Assembly: GCA_030651815.1 (NCBI GenBank)
Contig: JAUSBW010000109.1
Span: 1 to 64,000 of the forward strand
Source of the DNA: Methanoregula sp.
GTDB lineage: Archaea > Halobacteriota > Methanomicrobia > Methanomicrobiales > Methanospirillaceae
Length of the DNA stretch: 64,000 nucleotides
Reading direction: 5' to 3'
Position 1 is the stretch's first letter, and each line of letters begins with the position of its first letter. Below, piece after piece: positions 41,298 to 51,600 of the stretch. Below the pieces are notes generated by a model, which worked only from the letters and a program-made list of their open reading frames with translations, ran no database searches and was not told the origin of the DNA. A program made the translations under genes and the position numbers.

Positions 41298-41687
41298 ATG
41301 ACCGTAGCACGATTCTGGAGAAAGATCCCGCAGCGCTACAACCTGATCGGGACAAAGTGTGAGACCTGCAACCGCCATTTCTTCCCCCCGCGGACCTTCT
41401 GCCCTGACTGCCGCAGGGAAGGGAAGATCGTGAACCACAAGTTTGCCGGTAAGGGAACAGTGGTCACGTACACGATCATCCAGACGGCACCGGACCAGTT
41501 CGCCTCCCACGGGCCGTATGTGCTCGCCATCATCAAGCTCGATGAAGGCCCCCGGATGACCACCCAGGTTGTCTGCGACCCGAAAGATGCAAAGATCGGC
41601 ATGCGGGTAAAAAGCATCTTCCGCAGGATCGCCACCGATGGCGAGAGTGGCATCATTCACTACGGCACGAAGTTTATGCCGGAGTGA
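41298..41687 (+). CDS. DUF35 Zn-ribbon/OB-fold acyl-CoA-binding-like protein
   Basis: GTKCETCNRHFFPPRTFCPDC followed by an OB-like segment. Confidence 0.92.
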   Translation: MTVARFWRKIPQRYNLIGTKCETCNRHFFPPRTFCPDCRREGKIVNHKFAGKGTVVTYTIIQTAPDQFASHGPYVLAIIKLDEGPRMTTQVVCDPKDAKIGMRVKSIFRRIATDGESGIIHYGTKFMPE

Positions 41688-41703
41688 TTTATTTTTTTAG
41701 AGG

Positions 41704-41731
41704 TGTCAGATATAATCGATGATATATGACA
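41704..41731. promoter_or_regulatory. 28-bp near-perfect palindrome, operator- or terminator-like
   Basis: tgtcagatataatcgatgatatatgaca; 12 of 14 arm positions pair. Confidence 0.4.
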
Positions 41732-41954
41732 AATTTGCCGATTGTAATGGACGATTTTTAAGTTTACGAGAGGGAAATCTGCTGTAGGGTGGTATCATCC
41801 ATTAAGGGACGGGATTTATGTCAGAGTGAATTTTTCATAGAATCCGACTTAGTATCATCAGGAACGTATCCGCCCAGATCCTGCACGATCCGGATGGCCT
41901 TTTCTTCCTCTCCTGCAGGCACGGGAGCCACAATTTCAAATTGACCCCCTTTTT

Positions 41955-42285
41955 TCAGATCACCGTCGGGAAAAAAAGAGCCCCATATTCGCATTCCGGC
42001 AGGGTTTCCGTGGCCAGGATGGAGTAAACAAGGTGGCGAAAATCACCTCGATTTAAGGGGCATTGGTGGGCTTTGGGAGAGGTGGATTCCTACCGTATTT
42101 TGGCAAACAGGGCGCATTAATGCCCCCGTTTCCACACGAACAGAAAAAGACGGATTTGCGGGGTTTTCCGGTATAGGCCGGGATATCGGAATTGGAAAAG
42201 GAGTCTGAATCGGGCTTATTTTCCCTCAGGACACAGACCTTCAAACACCAGGTCTCTCCGACGAGGGGTAAATGGAGGGGCAGAC
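41955..42285 (+). repeat. Interspersed non-coding repeat, copy B
   Basis: Aligns along nearly its whole length with 10229-10560. Confidence 0.85.
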
Positions 42286-42299
42286 CCCCTCCCCCAATG

Positions 42300-43232
42300 T
42301 TAATTCCCAACTCTCACATCATACACCGCGTGCCACTGCCCCGGTGAGTACGACCGCACCACCCGTTCAGCAATAACCTCGCCGCCGAGTTTCTGTATGC
42401 ATGAAAGGTGCTCACCCTCTTCAGAGACCAGCGAATAGAAGTGAATCATCGCGCCAGCCTTGCAGAGCCGGAATGCTTCTTTTAAAAATTCCGTGCCGGA
42501 CAGCGGGAGGTTCATCACGATCCGGTCAAACCGCCACGGAAAGATCCCGGCAAGTCTCCGTGCATCCGCGAGCACCGGAAGCACATTCTTTGTCCGGTTC
42601 TGCGCAATGTTTTCCAGCATCAGTTCAACCGCCTGCGGGTTGAGATCACAGGCAACCACGAGTGCGGCCCGCGCTGCAAGGGTGATCGCAAACGGTCCGA
42701 CACCGGCAAACATATCGAGCACGGTCTCGTTCCTGCCAGTCTGCTGAAGAATGCGTTGCCGCTCAGAGGAGAGCCGGGCGGAGAAGTAAGCGGCTGCAAG
42801 ATCGACATGGAAGCGGTGCCCGTACTCGATCACTTCGGTGCGGGTTGTGGGAGTACCAGCAAGCACTTCGAACTCGCGGGTGCGGTACTCGCCCGATACC
42901 TCGCCTTTTGCATATACGATTGTGTGGAGCGAGGGGCGTGATGCAAGGATTTTCTGCGCACCTGCCCTATCGCGCTCCGGCATGATGGCAATCCCGCCGA
43001 CAAGTTCGTGCCGGGGCAGCACCACCCGCTCCGGGTTCTGTTCGAACAGGCACTGCTCCGCACCCTCGCGCCAGTCAAGGAGCGGGAGGAGAAGCGCATC
43101 GCCATCGCGCCGTACCTTGAGTGAGAGATCGAGTGCCTCCTCGTCGATAAGTGCCCGTCGCGTGGTCTCTCCCTCGCGCGCAGGCACCCTCAAGCCCCAT
43201 TGTCCGACCGTGATTGCGACCACGTGTATCAT
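42300..43232 (-). CDS. Trm5-like class I SAM-dependent tRNA methyltransferase
   Basis: VLDMFAGVGPFAITLAARAALVVACDLNPQAVELMLENI and MNLPLSGTEFL motifs; start at MIHVVAIT. Confidence 0.85.
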   Translation of the reverse strand: MIHVVAITVGQWGLRVPAREGETTRRALIDEEALDLSLKVRRDGDALLLPLLDWREGAEQCLFEQNPERVVLPRHELVGGIAIMPERDRAGAQKILASRPSLHTIVYAKGEVSGEYRTREFEVLAGTPTTRTEVIEYGHRFHVDLAAAYFSARLSSERQRILQQTGRNETVLDMFAGVGPFAITLAARAALVVACDLNPQAVELMLENIAQNRTKNVLPVLADARRLAGIFPWRFDRIVMNLPLSGTEFLKEAFRLCKAGAMIHFYSLVSEEGEHLSCIQKLGGEVIAERVVRSYSPGQWHAVYDVRVGN

Positions 43233-43257
43233 AAATTTATACGTGCTACCATTATTC

Positions 43258-44535
43258 ATGGCTGATGATGGCGGGCACCGATCAGGGACCGGAAACGATG
43301 CGGGATCCGGTCGCAACGGGGAGAGGGACAATCTTATTCTCAATAAACTGAAGAGTGGGGAACTCAGACTCTACGAACTGGAAAAAGAGCTCGAGCCCAT
43401 GGATGCAATCCGGGTGCGCAGGGAGTATATCGAGCAGGAGACGGGCACAAAGATGGAGAATATCGGTATCTTCTCCATCGACATCGAGCGCGTGGTCAAA
43501 CGGAACTGCGAGAATATGATCGGTACGGTGCAGGTGCCGCTGGGCGTGGCCGGGCCAATCACGGTAAAAGGCGGGTACGCGCGGGGCAATTACTGGCTCC
43601 CGCTCGCGACTACGGAAGGAGCGCTCGTTGCATCAGTGAACCGCGGGTGCAGTGCGATAACAAAAGCCGGCGGTGCTGATGTGCGCATACTCCACGACGG
43701 CATGACCCGGGCACCGGTCTTTGCTGCAGACAGTGTAGTGCAGGCCGCAGAAGTATGCGACTGGGTTGCAGCTCATCGCGAGGAACTCCGCATAGCCGCA
43801 GAAAGCACTACCTCGCACGGGAAACTCATTGATATCGTGACCTTTGTTGCCGGCACAAGCGTCTTTGTCCGGCTTGAGTTTGACACCAAGGACGCGATGG
43901 GCATGAACATGGTCACCATCGCGAGCGCGAAAGTGGCAGAGCTGATCGCCCAGGCAACGGGTGTGCGGCTCGTTGCCCTTTCCGGCAACATGTGCACGGA
44001 CAAGAAACCCGCAGCAATCAACGCGATCATGGGACGGGGCAGGAGCACGGTCGCAGGTGTTGCGCTCTCCCATGAGCTGATCGCACAGGTGTTCAAGACC
44101 GATGCGAAGACTATTCATGAAGTAAATTACCGCAAGAACCTCGTGGGCTCGGCACGGGCCGGCGCGATGGGGTTCAACGCCCATGCGGCCAATGTTGTCG
44201 CTGCGATGTTCATTGCCTGCGGGCAGGATGCGGCTCATGCCATCGATGGCAGCACCTGCATCACTACCGTAGATCTCACGGATTCCGGAATTTATGTCGC
44301 CGTCACTCTCCCCTCCCTCCCAGTAGGAACCGTCGGCGGCGGGACCGGAGTGGATACGCAGCAGGAATGTTTAAGGATTCTCGGAGTTGCCGGTGGCGGG
44401 GAACCTGCGGGCACCAACGCCAGAAAACTCGCAGAGATCATCGCTGCCGGAGTTCTTGCCGGGGAACTCTCCCTGCTCGGCGCCCTTGCTTCACAGCACC
44501 TTGCCCGGGCGCACCAACAGCTCGGCAGGGCATAA
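43258..44535 (+). CDS. hmgA: Hydroxymethylglutaryl-CoA reductase
   Basis: VPLGVAGPI, ATTEGALVASVNRGCSAI, GMNMVTIASAKV, GTVGGGTGV; start at MADDGGHRSG. Confidence 0.95.
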   Translation: MADDGGHRSGTGNDAGSGRNGERDNLILNKLKSGELRLYELEKELEPMDAIRVRREYIEQETGTKMENIGIFSIDIERVVKRNCENMIGTVQVPLGVAGPITVKGGYARGNYWLPLATTEGALVASVNRGCSAITKAGGADVRILHDGMTRAPVFAADSVVQAAEVCDWVAAHREELRIAAESTTSHGKLIDIVTFVAGTSVFVRLEFDTKDAMGMNMVTIASAKVAELIAQATGVRLVALSGNMCTDKKPAAINAIMGRGRSTVAGVALSHELIAQVFKTDAKTIHEVNYRKNLVGSARAGAMGFNAHAANVVAAMFIACGQDAAHAIDGSTCITTVDLTDSGIYVAVTLPSLPVGTVGGGTGVDTQQECLRILGVAGGGEPAGTNARKLAEIIAAGVLAGELSLLGALASQHLARAHQQLGRA

Positions 44536-44700
44536 AAATTTGGTTTTTTTAAGGCTCATCGCAATGTTACGGGAATAGCCTGAAGTTCAACGAACACCAT
44601 CAAAGTGCCCTCATGCACAACCGGCAGATTCCCTGCCGTATCCTAAAACCTTTTGTATCCGGACACCTACTCCCTCTCTACCAAAAGAGTGTGATATTAC

Positions 44701-45318
44701 ATGACCGCAACCAGGATGTATTCCCTGCCTGCACTGCCGTATGACTACGCTGCGCTGGCACCCGCCATCTCAGAAGAGCAGCTCCGGCTGCATCACAGCA
44801 AGCACCACCAGGCATATGTCAACGGTGCAAATGCAGTCTTGGAAAAACTTGACAAAGCGCGAAAGGAGAGCCTCGATCTCGACATGAAGGCAATGCTCAA
44901 GGAACTTGCGTTTCATCTCGGTGGAAACCGGATGCACGCGATGTTCTGGGAGAACATGGCACCTGCCGGAAAAGGCGGGGGCGGGGCTCCTTCCGGAAAG
45001 CTCGGGGAGATGATTACCACGGAGTTCGGCTCGTTCGAGCGGTTCAAAAAGGAGTTTACACAGGCGGCAAACAGCACCGAGGGATCGGGCTGGGCAGCAC
45101 TCACCCTCTGCCTTGGTACCATGCGTCCCCTGATTATGCAGGTCGAGAAACACAGCGTTAATACATACCCCTTTAAGATTATCATGGTGCTCGATGTCTG
45201 GGAGCATGCCTACTATGTAGATTACCGGAATGATCGGGCAAAGTATGTTGTGAATTTCTGGAATGTTGTGAATTGGGATATCGTAAACAAGCGGCTCGTT
45301 GATGCCCTGAAAAAATAA
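44701..45318 (+). CDS. Fe/Mn superoxide dismutase
   Basis: [55 protein letters not shown]. Confidence 0.95.
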   Translation: MTATRMYSLPALPYDYAALAPAISEEQLRLHHSKHHQAYVNGANAVLEKLDKARKESLDLDMKAMLKELAFHLGGNRMHAMFWENMAPAGKGGGGAPSGKLGEMITTEFGSFERFKKEFTQAANSTEGSGWAALTLCLGTMRPLIMQVEKHSVNTYPFKIIMVLDVWEHAYYVDYRNDRAKYVVNFWNVVNWDIVNKRLVDALKK

Positions 45319-45324
45319 CCTTTT

Positions 45325-45810
45325 TTAAAACCGGAACCACTTCATCATCACAAACGCATCTTCCCCATTTGCATAGTACTGGTCTATCCCGAACACATGC
45401 CGGTAGCCGAGCCGTTTGTAGAACTGCTGCGCTGCCGTGTTGGATATCCGCACCTCCAGCTGGACGGCGGTTGCAAGTTCAAGGGCGAACTGGTGTTCAA
45501 CCCTGCGCACAAGCAACCTGCCGATCCCCCGTTGCCTGTATATCGGGCTCACCCCAAGGTTGCAGATATGGCCGTAGATATTCTCCCCGTTATCCTCAAG
45601 CGCCCCCACTACAAAACCTGCCACCTGCCCATCGCAGACAGCGACAAAATAGGTTGTCGGATAATAGGTGAGCGCTTCTAAGAAGACCGACACCTCCCAC
45701 GGGTCGATAAATGAATCTTTCTCTATAGCGACAATCGCCGCGAGATCAAAAGGCATAGCCCGCCGGATCTGCGGCAGGGGGAAGGTCACAAGATCGTGGG
45801 GTCTGATCAT
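45325..45810 (-). CDS. RimI-like GNAT N-acetyltransferase
   Basis: LGVSPIYRQRGIGRLLVRRVE and LEVRISNTAAQQFYKRLGY. Confidence 0.88.
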   Translation of the reverse strand: MIRPHDLVTFPLPQIRRAMPFDLAAIVAIEKDSFIDPWEVSVFLEALTYYPTTYFVAVCDGQVAGFVVGALEDNGENIYGHICNLGVSPIYRQRGIGRLLVRRVEHQFALELATAVQLEVRISNTAAQQFYKRLGYRHVFGIDQYYANGEDAFVMMKWFRF

Positions 45811-45968
45811 CTCGGGGACTCCGGCATTTACGGATATTGCAATATTGCTGAGTGCCCGCAGGTCATAGTATTTGCCCTAAACGGGTGAAAAGCGGTGTGC
45901 GGAAATATAAGGGATCACACCCAACTTTAAGAGCAACTGTGTCCCCCTGTTAAAGTGCTGGTGTTGGT

Positions 45969-47234
45969 ATGGTAAGGATATATCGTTTTTCCGGGGTGCG
46001 CCCCACCCGTGAATGTGCGCAGGCGATCGCTGCTGTCCCGTATGATGTCGTGACTGCAGAAGAAGCCCGCAGAATCATTGAGAAAAAACCCGATAGTTTC
46101 CTGCGCGTGAGCAGGCCGGATGCGGAACTGCCCGGTGTCGATCCCCATGATGACCGGGTATACGAGCGGGCGCACGAGAACTTTGCAGCACTCCGGACAA
46201 CGGGTAAGTTACGAAAGGATCCCGAGCCCGGCATGTATGCCTACCGGGTGAAACAGGACGGGGATGCGTTCCTTGGGCTCTGCTGCTGCCTCGACGTGGA
46301 CGATTACCGGCAGAACCTGATCCGCAGGCACGAACAGACCCGGTATGATAAGGAAGAAGACCGGACCCGGCACATTGAAGCGGTAAAAGCGCACAACGGG
46401 CCAGTCGTGCTCCTTTATCGGAACAGTGGGGATATCTTTTCGCTCATCAATGCGCAGGTTTTAAGCGGTGCGGTTCCCGATGCAGAGGTGCGCACAGATG
46501 AGGGGTGTATTCACCAGATCTTCCGGATAACCGATCCGCAAATCCTCGCCCGATTCGAACAGCACTTCGCAAACCTTCCTTCGCTCTATATTGCTGACGG
46601 CCACCACCGGGCAAAGGCAGCAGTGAATGTTGCTGACCGGAGGATTGCAGCAAAGATCCCCTCCGATCCCGAAGCGTTCCGGTTCATGGGGGTCATGTTT
46701 GCCCATGATAAGGTGAAGATCCACGGGTACAGCCGGCTGCTCACGGATCTTGGCACGTACACCCACGACACGTTCCTTAATGACCTCAAAAAATACTTTG
46801 ATATCGTACCGTACGGCAGGGTTGACGGGCGCGGGTACAACATAAAACCGAAGTGCAAGAAGCCGGAACGTTACCATGTGGTGCATATGTATCTCGGAGG
46901 CGAGTGGTATGAGTGCACTCGCCTGCTGGAAAAGAATGCTGCACCATTAGACTCGCTCGATGTGGCGGTGCTCCAGCAGTGGGTTTTAGAAGGCATGCTT
47001 GGAATCACTGATCCCCGTGGCGACGCCCGACTCCAGTATCTGGGGGGTGCACGCCCGGTAGCAGATCTCGAGAGGCAGGTCGACAATGGGCAATACCGGC
47101 TCGCGTTTGCCATGCAGCCGGTCCGGGTCGAGACTGTCCTTTCCATCGCTGATGCCGGTGGGGTCATGCCCCCGAAATCGACATGGTTCGAGCCCAAGCT
47201 TTTAAGCGGGCTTGTGGTTCACACATTTGAGTGA
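45969..47234 (+). CDS. DUF1015 family protein
   Basis: IAAVPYDVVTAEEARRI, SLYIADGHHRAKAAVNV. Confidence 0.85.
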   Translation: MVRIYRFSGVRPTRECAQAIAAVPYDVVTAEEARRIIEKKPDSFLRVSRPDAELPGVDPHDDRVYERAHENFAALRTTGKLRKDPEPGMYAYRVKQDGDAFLGLCCCLDVDDYRQNLIRRHEQTRYDKEEDRTRHIEAVKAHNGPVVLLYRNSGDIFSLINAQVLSGAVPDAEVRTDEGCIHQIFRITDPQILARFEQHFANLPSLYIADGHHRAKAAVNVADRRIAAKIPSDPEAFRFMGVMFAHDKVKIHGYSRLLTDLGTYTHDTFLNDLKKYFDIVPYGRVDGRGYNIKPKCKKPERYHVVHMYLGGEWYECTRLLEKNAAPLDSLDVAVLQQWVLEGMLGITDPRGDARLQYLGGARPVADLERQVDNGQYRLAFAMQPVRVETVLSIADAGGVMPPKSTWFEPKLLSGLVVHTFE

Positions 47235-47295
47235 GCCCCGCAGGACATCTCCCCACCCCTTATCTTTATTGTTTTTACCGCAAACAGTGTATGGT

Positions 47296-48168
47296 ATGAT
47301 TACCATCGCACTCCCAAAAGGCAGCCTCGAGGCGCAGACACTCCAGCTCTTCAAGGAGGCAGACCTTGAGGTCAGGCGCACGGATCGCGATTACAATCCC
47401 CGCATTGCAGATGAGCGGATCGGCAAGATCAAGATCTTACGGCCACAGGAGATCCCGACCTATGTGGAGAAAGGCTATTTTGATATTGGTATCTCCGGCC
47501 TCGACTGGGTAAACGAGACGAACTCCGATGTCATTGAAGTAGCAAACCTCTCGTACAGCAAGACAGGGGAGGGCAATGTGAAGATCGTGATCGCTGTCCA
47601 CCGCGACGAGCCTATAGAGAACGTCTCCCAGATCCGGCCGAACAGCCGGGTGACCACGGAATACCCGGAACTCACAAAGAAGTTTTTCGAAGAACTGAAA
47701 ATTCCCGTCCAGCTCTTCCATTCGTACGGTGCATCCGAAGCGAAAGTACCGGATCTCATGGATGTGGTCGTTGACCTGACCGAGACTGGCACCACGCTGC
47801 GCAAGAACGGACTGAAGATCATCGGGCAGATCATGGAGTCGCACACTGTGATCTGCGCCAACAAGGCGAGCTGGGCAGACCCGGTGAAGCGAAGGGAGAT
47901 CGAAGAGATCAGGACACTGCTCTTTGGCGTGATCGAAGCGAGGAACAAGGTACTCCTGACAATGAACGTCCCCTCCGCGTCCATGGAACGGATCGTAGCA
48001 GCCCTCCCGTCGATGAAGAAGCCGACCGTGAGCCAGCTTCACGGGATTGACTTCTATAGCATCCAGACGGTCGTTCCGAAGAATATGGTTAACAAGCTGA
48101 TCCCGCAACTCAAGGCCTTCGGGGCAGAGGATATATTGGAGATCCCGATAACAAAGATTGTGCCGTAA
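47296..48168 (+). CDS. hisG: ATP phosphoribosyltransferase (long form)
   Basis: MITIALPKGSLEAQTLQLFKEADL, GISGLDWV, DVVVDLTETGTTLRKNGLKII plus C-terminal regulatory domain. Confidence 0.94.
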   Translation: MITIALPKGSLEAQTLQLFKEADLEVRRTDRDYNPRIADERIGKIKILRPQEIPTYVEKGYFDIGISGLDWVNETNSDVIEVANLSYSKTGEGNVKIVIAVHRDEPIENVSQIRPNSRVTTEYPELTKKFFEELKIPVQLFHSYGASEAKVPDLMDVVVDLTETGTTLRKNGLKIIGQIMESHTVICANKASWADPVKRREIEEIRTLLFGVIEARNKVLLTMNVPSASMERIVAALPSMKKPTVSQLHGIDFYSIQTVVPKNMVNKLIPQLKAFGAEDILEIPITKIVP

Positions 48169-48302
48169 AGACACGAAATTGTCATCAATATCTGACCCGA
48201 ACGGTTCTTACGAGAATCAATGGAACAACAAAGTTCGTGCGATCTGCCCCGCATCATATATATCAGAAATTGCAACAAATGACGAGCCCACTGAACTGGT
48301 GA

Positions 48303-48566
48303 TCAGGAATACACCTCGTCATGATGCCTGAATTTTAATAAGACCACACAATGTTCCTGGTGTTCAATTTTATAGATCAGGACATAGGGTCCGATATGCA
48401 CTCTCCATTTTCCCTTTAACTGGTTGCGAAGGGGTTTGCCATTTTCCGGGTATTCAGTGATAAATTCGATCTTTCTGGCAAGTTGTTCGAATCGAACCGG
48501 ATCATTTCTAAGATATTTGAGGATCTCCTCTCTCAAACCCGGCCGATAGCGCAGTGTATACGTCAT
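48303..48566 (-). CDS. RelE/ParE-family toxin
   Basis: YTLRYRPGLREEILKYL...GKPLRNQLKGKWRVHIGPYVLIYKI. Confidence 0.8.
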   Translation of the reverse strand: MTYTLRYRPGLREEILKYLRNDPVRFEQLARKIEFITEYPENGKPLRNQLKGKWRVHIGPYVLIYKIEHQEHCVVLLKFRHHDEVYS

Positions 48567-48787
48567 CTTTTCAGATTTTCAATAAAAGATCTCGCAGAAT
48601 CGCAATTAACATAATTCCCGGTGTCAATCTCTTTTTCTGCTTCTAATACTTCTTTAATTATATCCACCTTTATTGTGGATTCTGCCGGGTATTCAAGTTC
48701 GTACAGTCGCTCTTCGATGATCTCAAGTTTTCCTAAGATCTTCTGAAGCATCATTCCGATGTTCTGACTGTCCATTGTTGTATCCAT
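48563..48787 (-). CDS. Putative antitoxin of the RelE-type module
   Basis: 74-aa acidic protein overlapping the toxin start by 4 bp. Confidence 0.6.
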   Translation of the reverse strand: MDTTMDSQNIGMMLQKILGKLEIIEERLYELEYPAESTIKVDIIKEVLEAEKEIDTGNYVNCDSARSFIENLKR

Positions 48788-48841
48788 AATCTTTCACGAT
48801 CTATAGAGCACCCGATCTTAAAAAAACTATCATCGGATTCT

Positions 48842-49217
48842 TTCGCTGCGTAAGAACGGGTTGAAGAACATCGGGCAGATCATGGAGTCGCATACAGTGA
48901 TCTGTGCCAACAAGGCGAGCTGGGCAGACCCGGTGAAGCGGCGGGAGATCGAAGAGATCAGGACGCTGCTCTTTGGGGTGATCGAAGCGAGGAACAAGGT
49001 GCTCCTGACGATGAACGTCCCCTCCGCGTCCATGGAGCGGATCGTAGCAGCTCTCCCGTCGATGAAGAAGCCGACCGTCAGCCAGCTCCACGGGATTGAC
49101 TATTACAGTATCCAGACTGTTGTGCAGAAGAACATAGTCAACCAGCTGATCCCCCGGCTCAAGGCCTGCGGGGCCGAGGATATTTTGGAGATCCCGATAT
49201 CGAAGATTGTGCCGTAA
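48842..49217 (+). pseudogene. Duplicated 3' fragment of hisG
   Basis: 118-aa ORF nearly identical to the last ~115 aa of the intact hisG; most nucleotide differences look synonymous. Confidence 0.9.
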
Positions 49218-49407
49218 TCTTGCAGAGTTATACTTTATTTATTCGGTTCTTTGATCCTCTTTGTCCAGCATACCGGTACATCGTCCTGATTTGATAGAAA
49301 TGCAGCAGGGATACGAAAAAACTCAAATGGATGCAAAATCCGAAAGGGATTAAAAGAATACCAATATTTATTTCCGCTCTTCTCTCAAATAGCCATTACG
49401 GAAGAAT

Positions 49408-49986
49408 ATGCACAGAGATATCCCCACAATTTTTACGATCTTACTATTGGGTATTATGGTACTGTGCAGCGCGTGCGTTGTGCCAGAGAGCGAGAAGCCT
49501 GGTTTTAATGGCGGACTGTCCCAGATTACGACGCGGGAAATATCCCCCTATATCAGTTTTGGAGAGGCAAAGCAGGAATTCGAGGGTTACACCGGTAATA
49601 TTACATCGGCGGAGAAATTACCGGTTTATTACATTCTTATCAGAGATGTAGATGACTCAGGAAATGCATTAAACTGGCTTTTTGGGGTGCGCCAAAGTAC
49701 CGGAACAGAACTGTTGATATATGACAGGACCGGCTGGAAAATAAACCCCTGGAATGCAACGCTCCCTTCAGAAGAGATCATGCTGAATCGGGTTATCCCG
49801 CTAGGAACTTTGTTCATCCAAAATAAAGATATAATATTCAATGCTTCATCACCGTCAATCCCGGAACGTCGGGATCTGGTATTAAAACAAGGGATATATA
49901 CACTCACCATCAACTCGGGCAGTACGAGCAGGATACTTATGTTCAATGCGACCACAGGAGTGTTGATGAGCGGCCATGTCTCGTGA
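49408..49986 (+). CDS. Secreted protein, putative lipoprotein
   Basis: N-terminal hydrophobic segment ILLLGIMVLCSAC. Confidence 0.6.
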   Translation: MHRDIPTIFTILLLGIMVLCSACVVPESEKPGFNGGLSQITTREISPYISFGEAKQEFEGYTGNITSAEKLPVYYILIRDVDDSGNALNWLFGVRQSTGTELLIYDRTGWKINPWNATLPSEEIMLNRVIPLGTLFIQNKDIIFNASSPSIPERRDLVLKQGIYTLTINSGSTSRILMFNATTGVLMSGHVS

Positions 49987-51076
49987 TTCAGGAACTTTTT
50001 CCATCGATTTTCTTGTTGGCTTCACGATATTTATCATTGCTTTCATCTGGGTTGTGTCGCTTATTCCCGGATTATTAATCAATTTGCAGGGGTATACCAT
50101 CGATTATGATGCCGTAGCGTACCGGACCGGCGTAATTCTCGTGGAAGATCCGGGGGAGCCATCATCATGGGAAGTAGCAGGTTATGACATGGATTGGAAT
50201 AAAGCGGATGTAGATAGATTTGGTCTTGCGGTCTCTCGTAATGACCCGAATATTCTCGCCCTTGACAAAGTGAACCGGTTCTTCGACAACACATTTATTT
50301 ATCCGGATGATTACCATAACCTGGTAATCTTCGGAGACTACCCGTACAGGTTCAATATTTCCCTCCGGCAAATTGGGAGCACCGGGTCAGCGCGACATAT
50401 CGGCGAGGTTTTACCGGAGGGATATGGATACATCCGGCGTTTCGTCAAAATCAAGAGCATGAGTTATGCTACGATCGACGGGAGTAACCCTGCCCTGAAC
50501 AGTGAAGGCTACATTAACGGAGACAATGAGACAACGCATATATTTGCCATTCTCCTTAACAATACCGGACTAATCGGCAAGGAAAGCCAAGTCAGGGATC
50601 CTGCATATCAGATTATTCCGGCAAAAGAGTCGTTTATGATCAACCTCACCTTTCTGAGTTCCACGATGTGGCCGGACCGGGAAAGTTGCTTCAATATTTC
50701 GTTAAAATCTGGAGATGTCTGTGTAAGTGATGGTTCTAATCAGAGAAACATCGATGAACTGATAATCGACGAAGTACCAGTATATCTCACGAACACCCCT
50801 AAAACGGTGAAATATAATGTGTCTATACTTTACAACACCACCGCAGACAGAAAAGGAGTAAACTGGGACGCGTCCCAGATTTATATTTATTTTAAATTTA
50901 AGTTGGATTATACCAACCCTGGATGCGCATGTCCACCCCCAACCTGTCAAGGAAGCAGATTTTTAAACAGTACCTTAAAAACCCCCTCGGATCATCCCTT
51001 TGATTATAATTACACTTCGAACAAGGTCACGCAGCCCCAGCTCAGGGATGCGGTGGTTGAGGTGGCGGTATGGTGA
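49976..51076 (+). CDS. Pilin-like secreted/membrane protein
   Basis: MSRDSGTFSIDFLVGFTIFIIAFIWVV, class III-like N-terminal TM; long extracytoplasmic part. Confidence 0.65.
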   Translation: MSRDSGTFSIDFLVGFTIFIIAFIWVVSLIPGLLINLQGYTIDYDAVAYRTGVILVEDPGEPSSWEVAGYDMDWNKADVDRFGLAVSRNDPNILALDKVNRFFDNTFIYPDDYHNLVIFGDYPYRFNISLRQIGSTGSARHIGEVLPEGYGYIRRFVKIKSMSYATIDGSNPALNSEGYINGDNETTHIFAILLNNTGLIGKESQVRDPAYQIIPAKESFMINLTFLSSTMWPDRESCFNISLKSGDVCVSDGSNQRNIDELIIDEVPVYLTNTPKTVKYNVSILYNTTADRKGVNWDASQIYIYFKFKLDYTNPGCACPPPTCQGSRFLNSTLKTPSDHPFDYNYTSNKVTQPQLRDAVVEVAVW

Positions 51077-51600
51077 GAAGTGACGGGGGTCAGCTCTACA
51101 CCATCGAGGGATTGGCAGCCGCCCTCATTATGGTTATCACCGCGTACATGATTGTAAATGCAACATCCGTGTACACCGCGGGTGATACCCATATCAGTGA
51201 TATGCAACTCGAGACGATGGGGAACGATGCACTGACCGTAATGGGAACTCCGATGAATACTACGGAGAATAATATTGGTAATAGTCCCCTCCGGATGATC
51301 CTTGAGGGTGATTCTGATGATATGAGCGAAATGTTCAGAACAAAGTTTCTGGAATTGGTCAATACCGGCGGAACAGGTCCAAAGAGGGATATCCAGTTTG
51401 TAGCAAACTATACCTGCAGGGATGCTGATAGTAATGCAATTTCTTCTATCCAACTCATCAGCTCTTCCGGCCGCAGTCTTACAGGGACAGAACACCCCGT
51501 GAGGGTGACGAAATGGGTGATTACGAATACAGGTTGTGGTACGATTGAGTCTGAGCGGAATCGCGCAGCGCTTGTGGAGGTGCTTCTATGGCTCGACTGA
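51070..51600 (+). CDS. Pilin-like protein
   Basis: MVRSDGGQLYTIEGLAAALIMVITAYMIV. Confidence 0.6.
   Translation: MVRSDGGQLYTIEGLAAALIMVITAYMIVNATSVYTAGDTHISDMQLETMGNDALTVMGTPMNTTENNIGNSPLRMILEGDSDDMSEMFRTKFLELVNTGGTGPKRDIQFVANYTCRDADSNAISSIQLISSSGRSLTGTEHPVRVTKWVITNTGCGTIESERNRAALVEVLLWLD

Noticed and set aside
39098-41355. Long antisense ORFs opposite HMGS and thiolase genes
   Set aside because: Mirror frames of GC-rich coding DNA; the plus-strand genes have clear family motifs.
42053-42310. 85-aa minus-strand ORF
   Set aside because: Lies in repeat copy B; no protein-like features and no equivalent in copy A.
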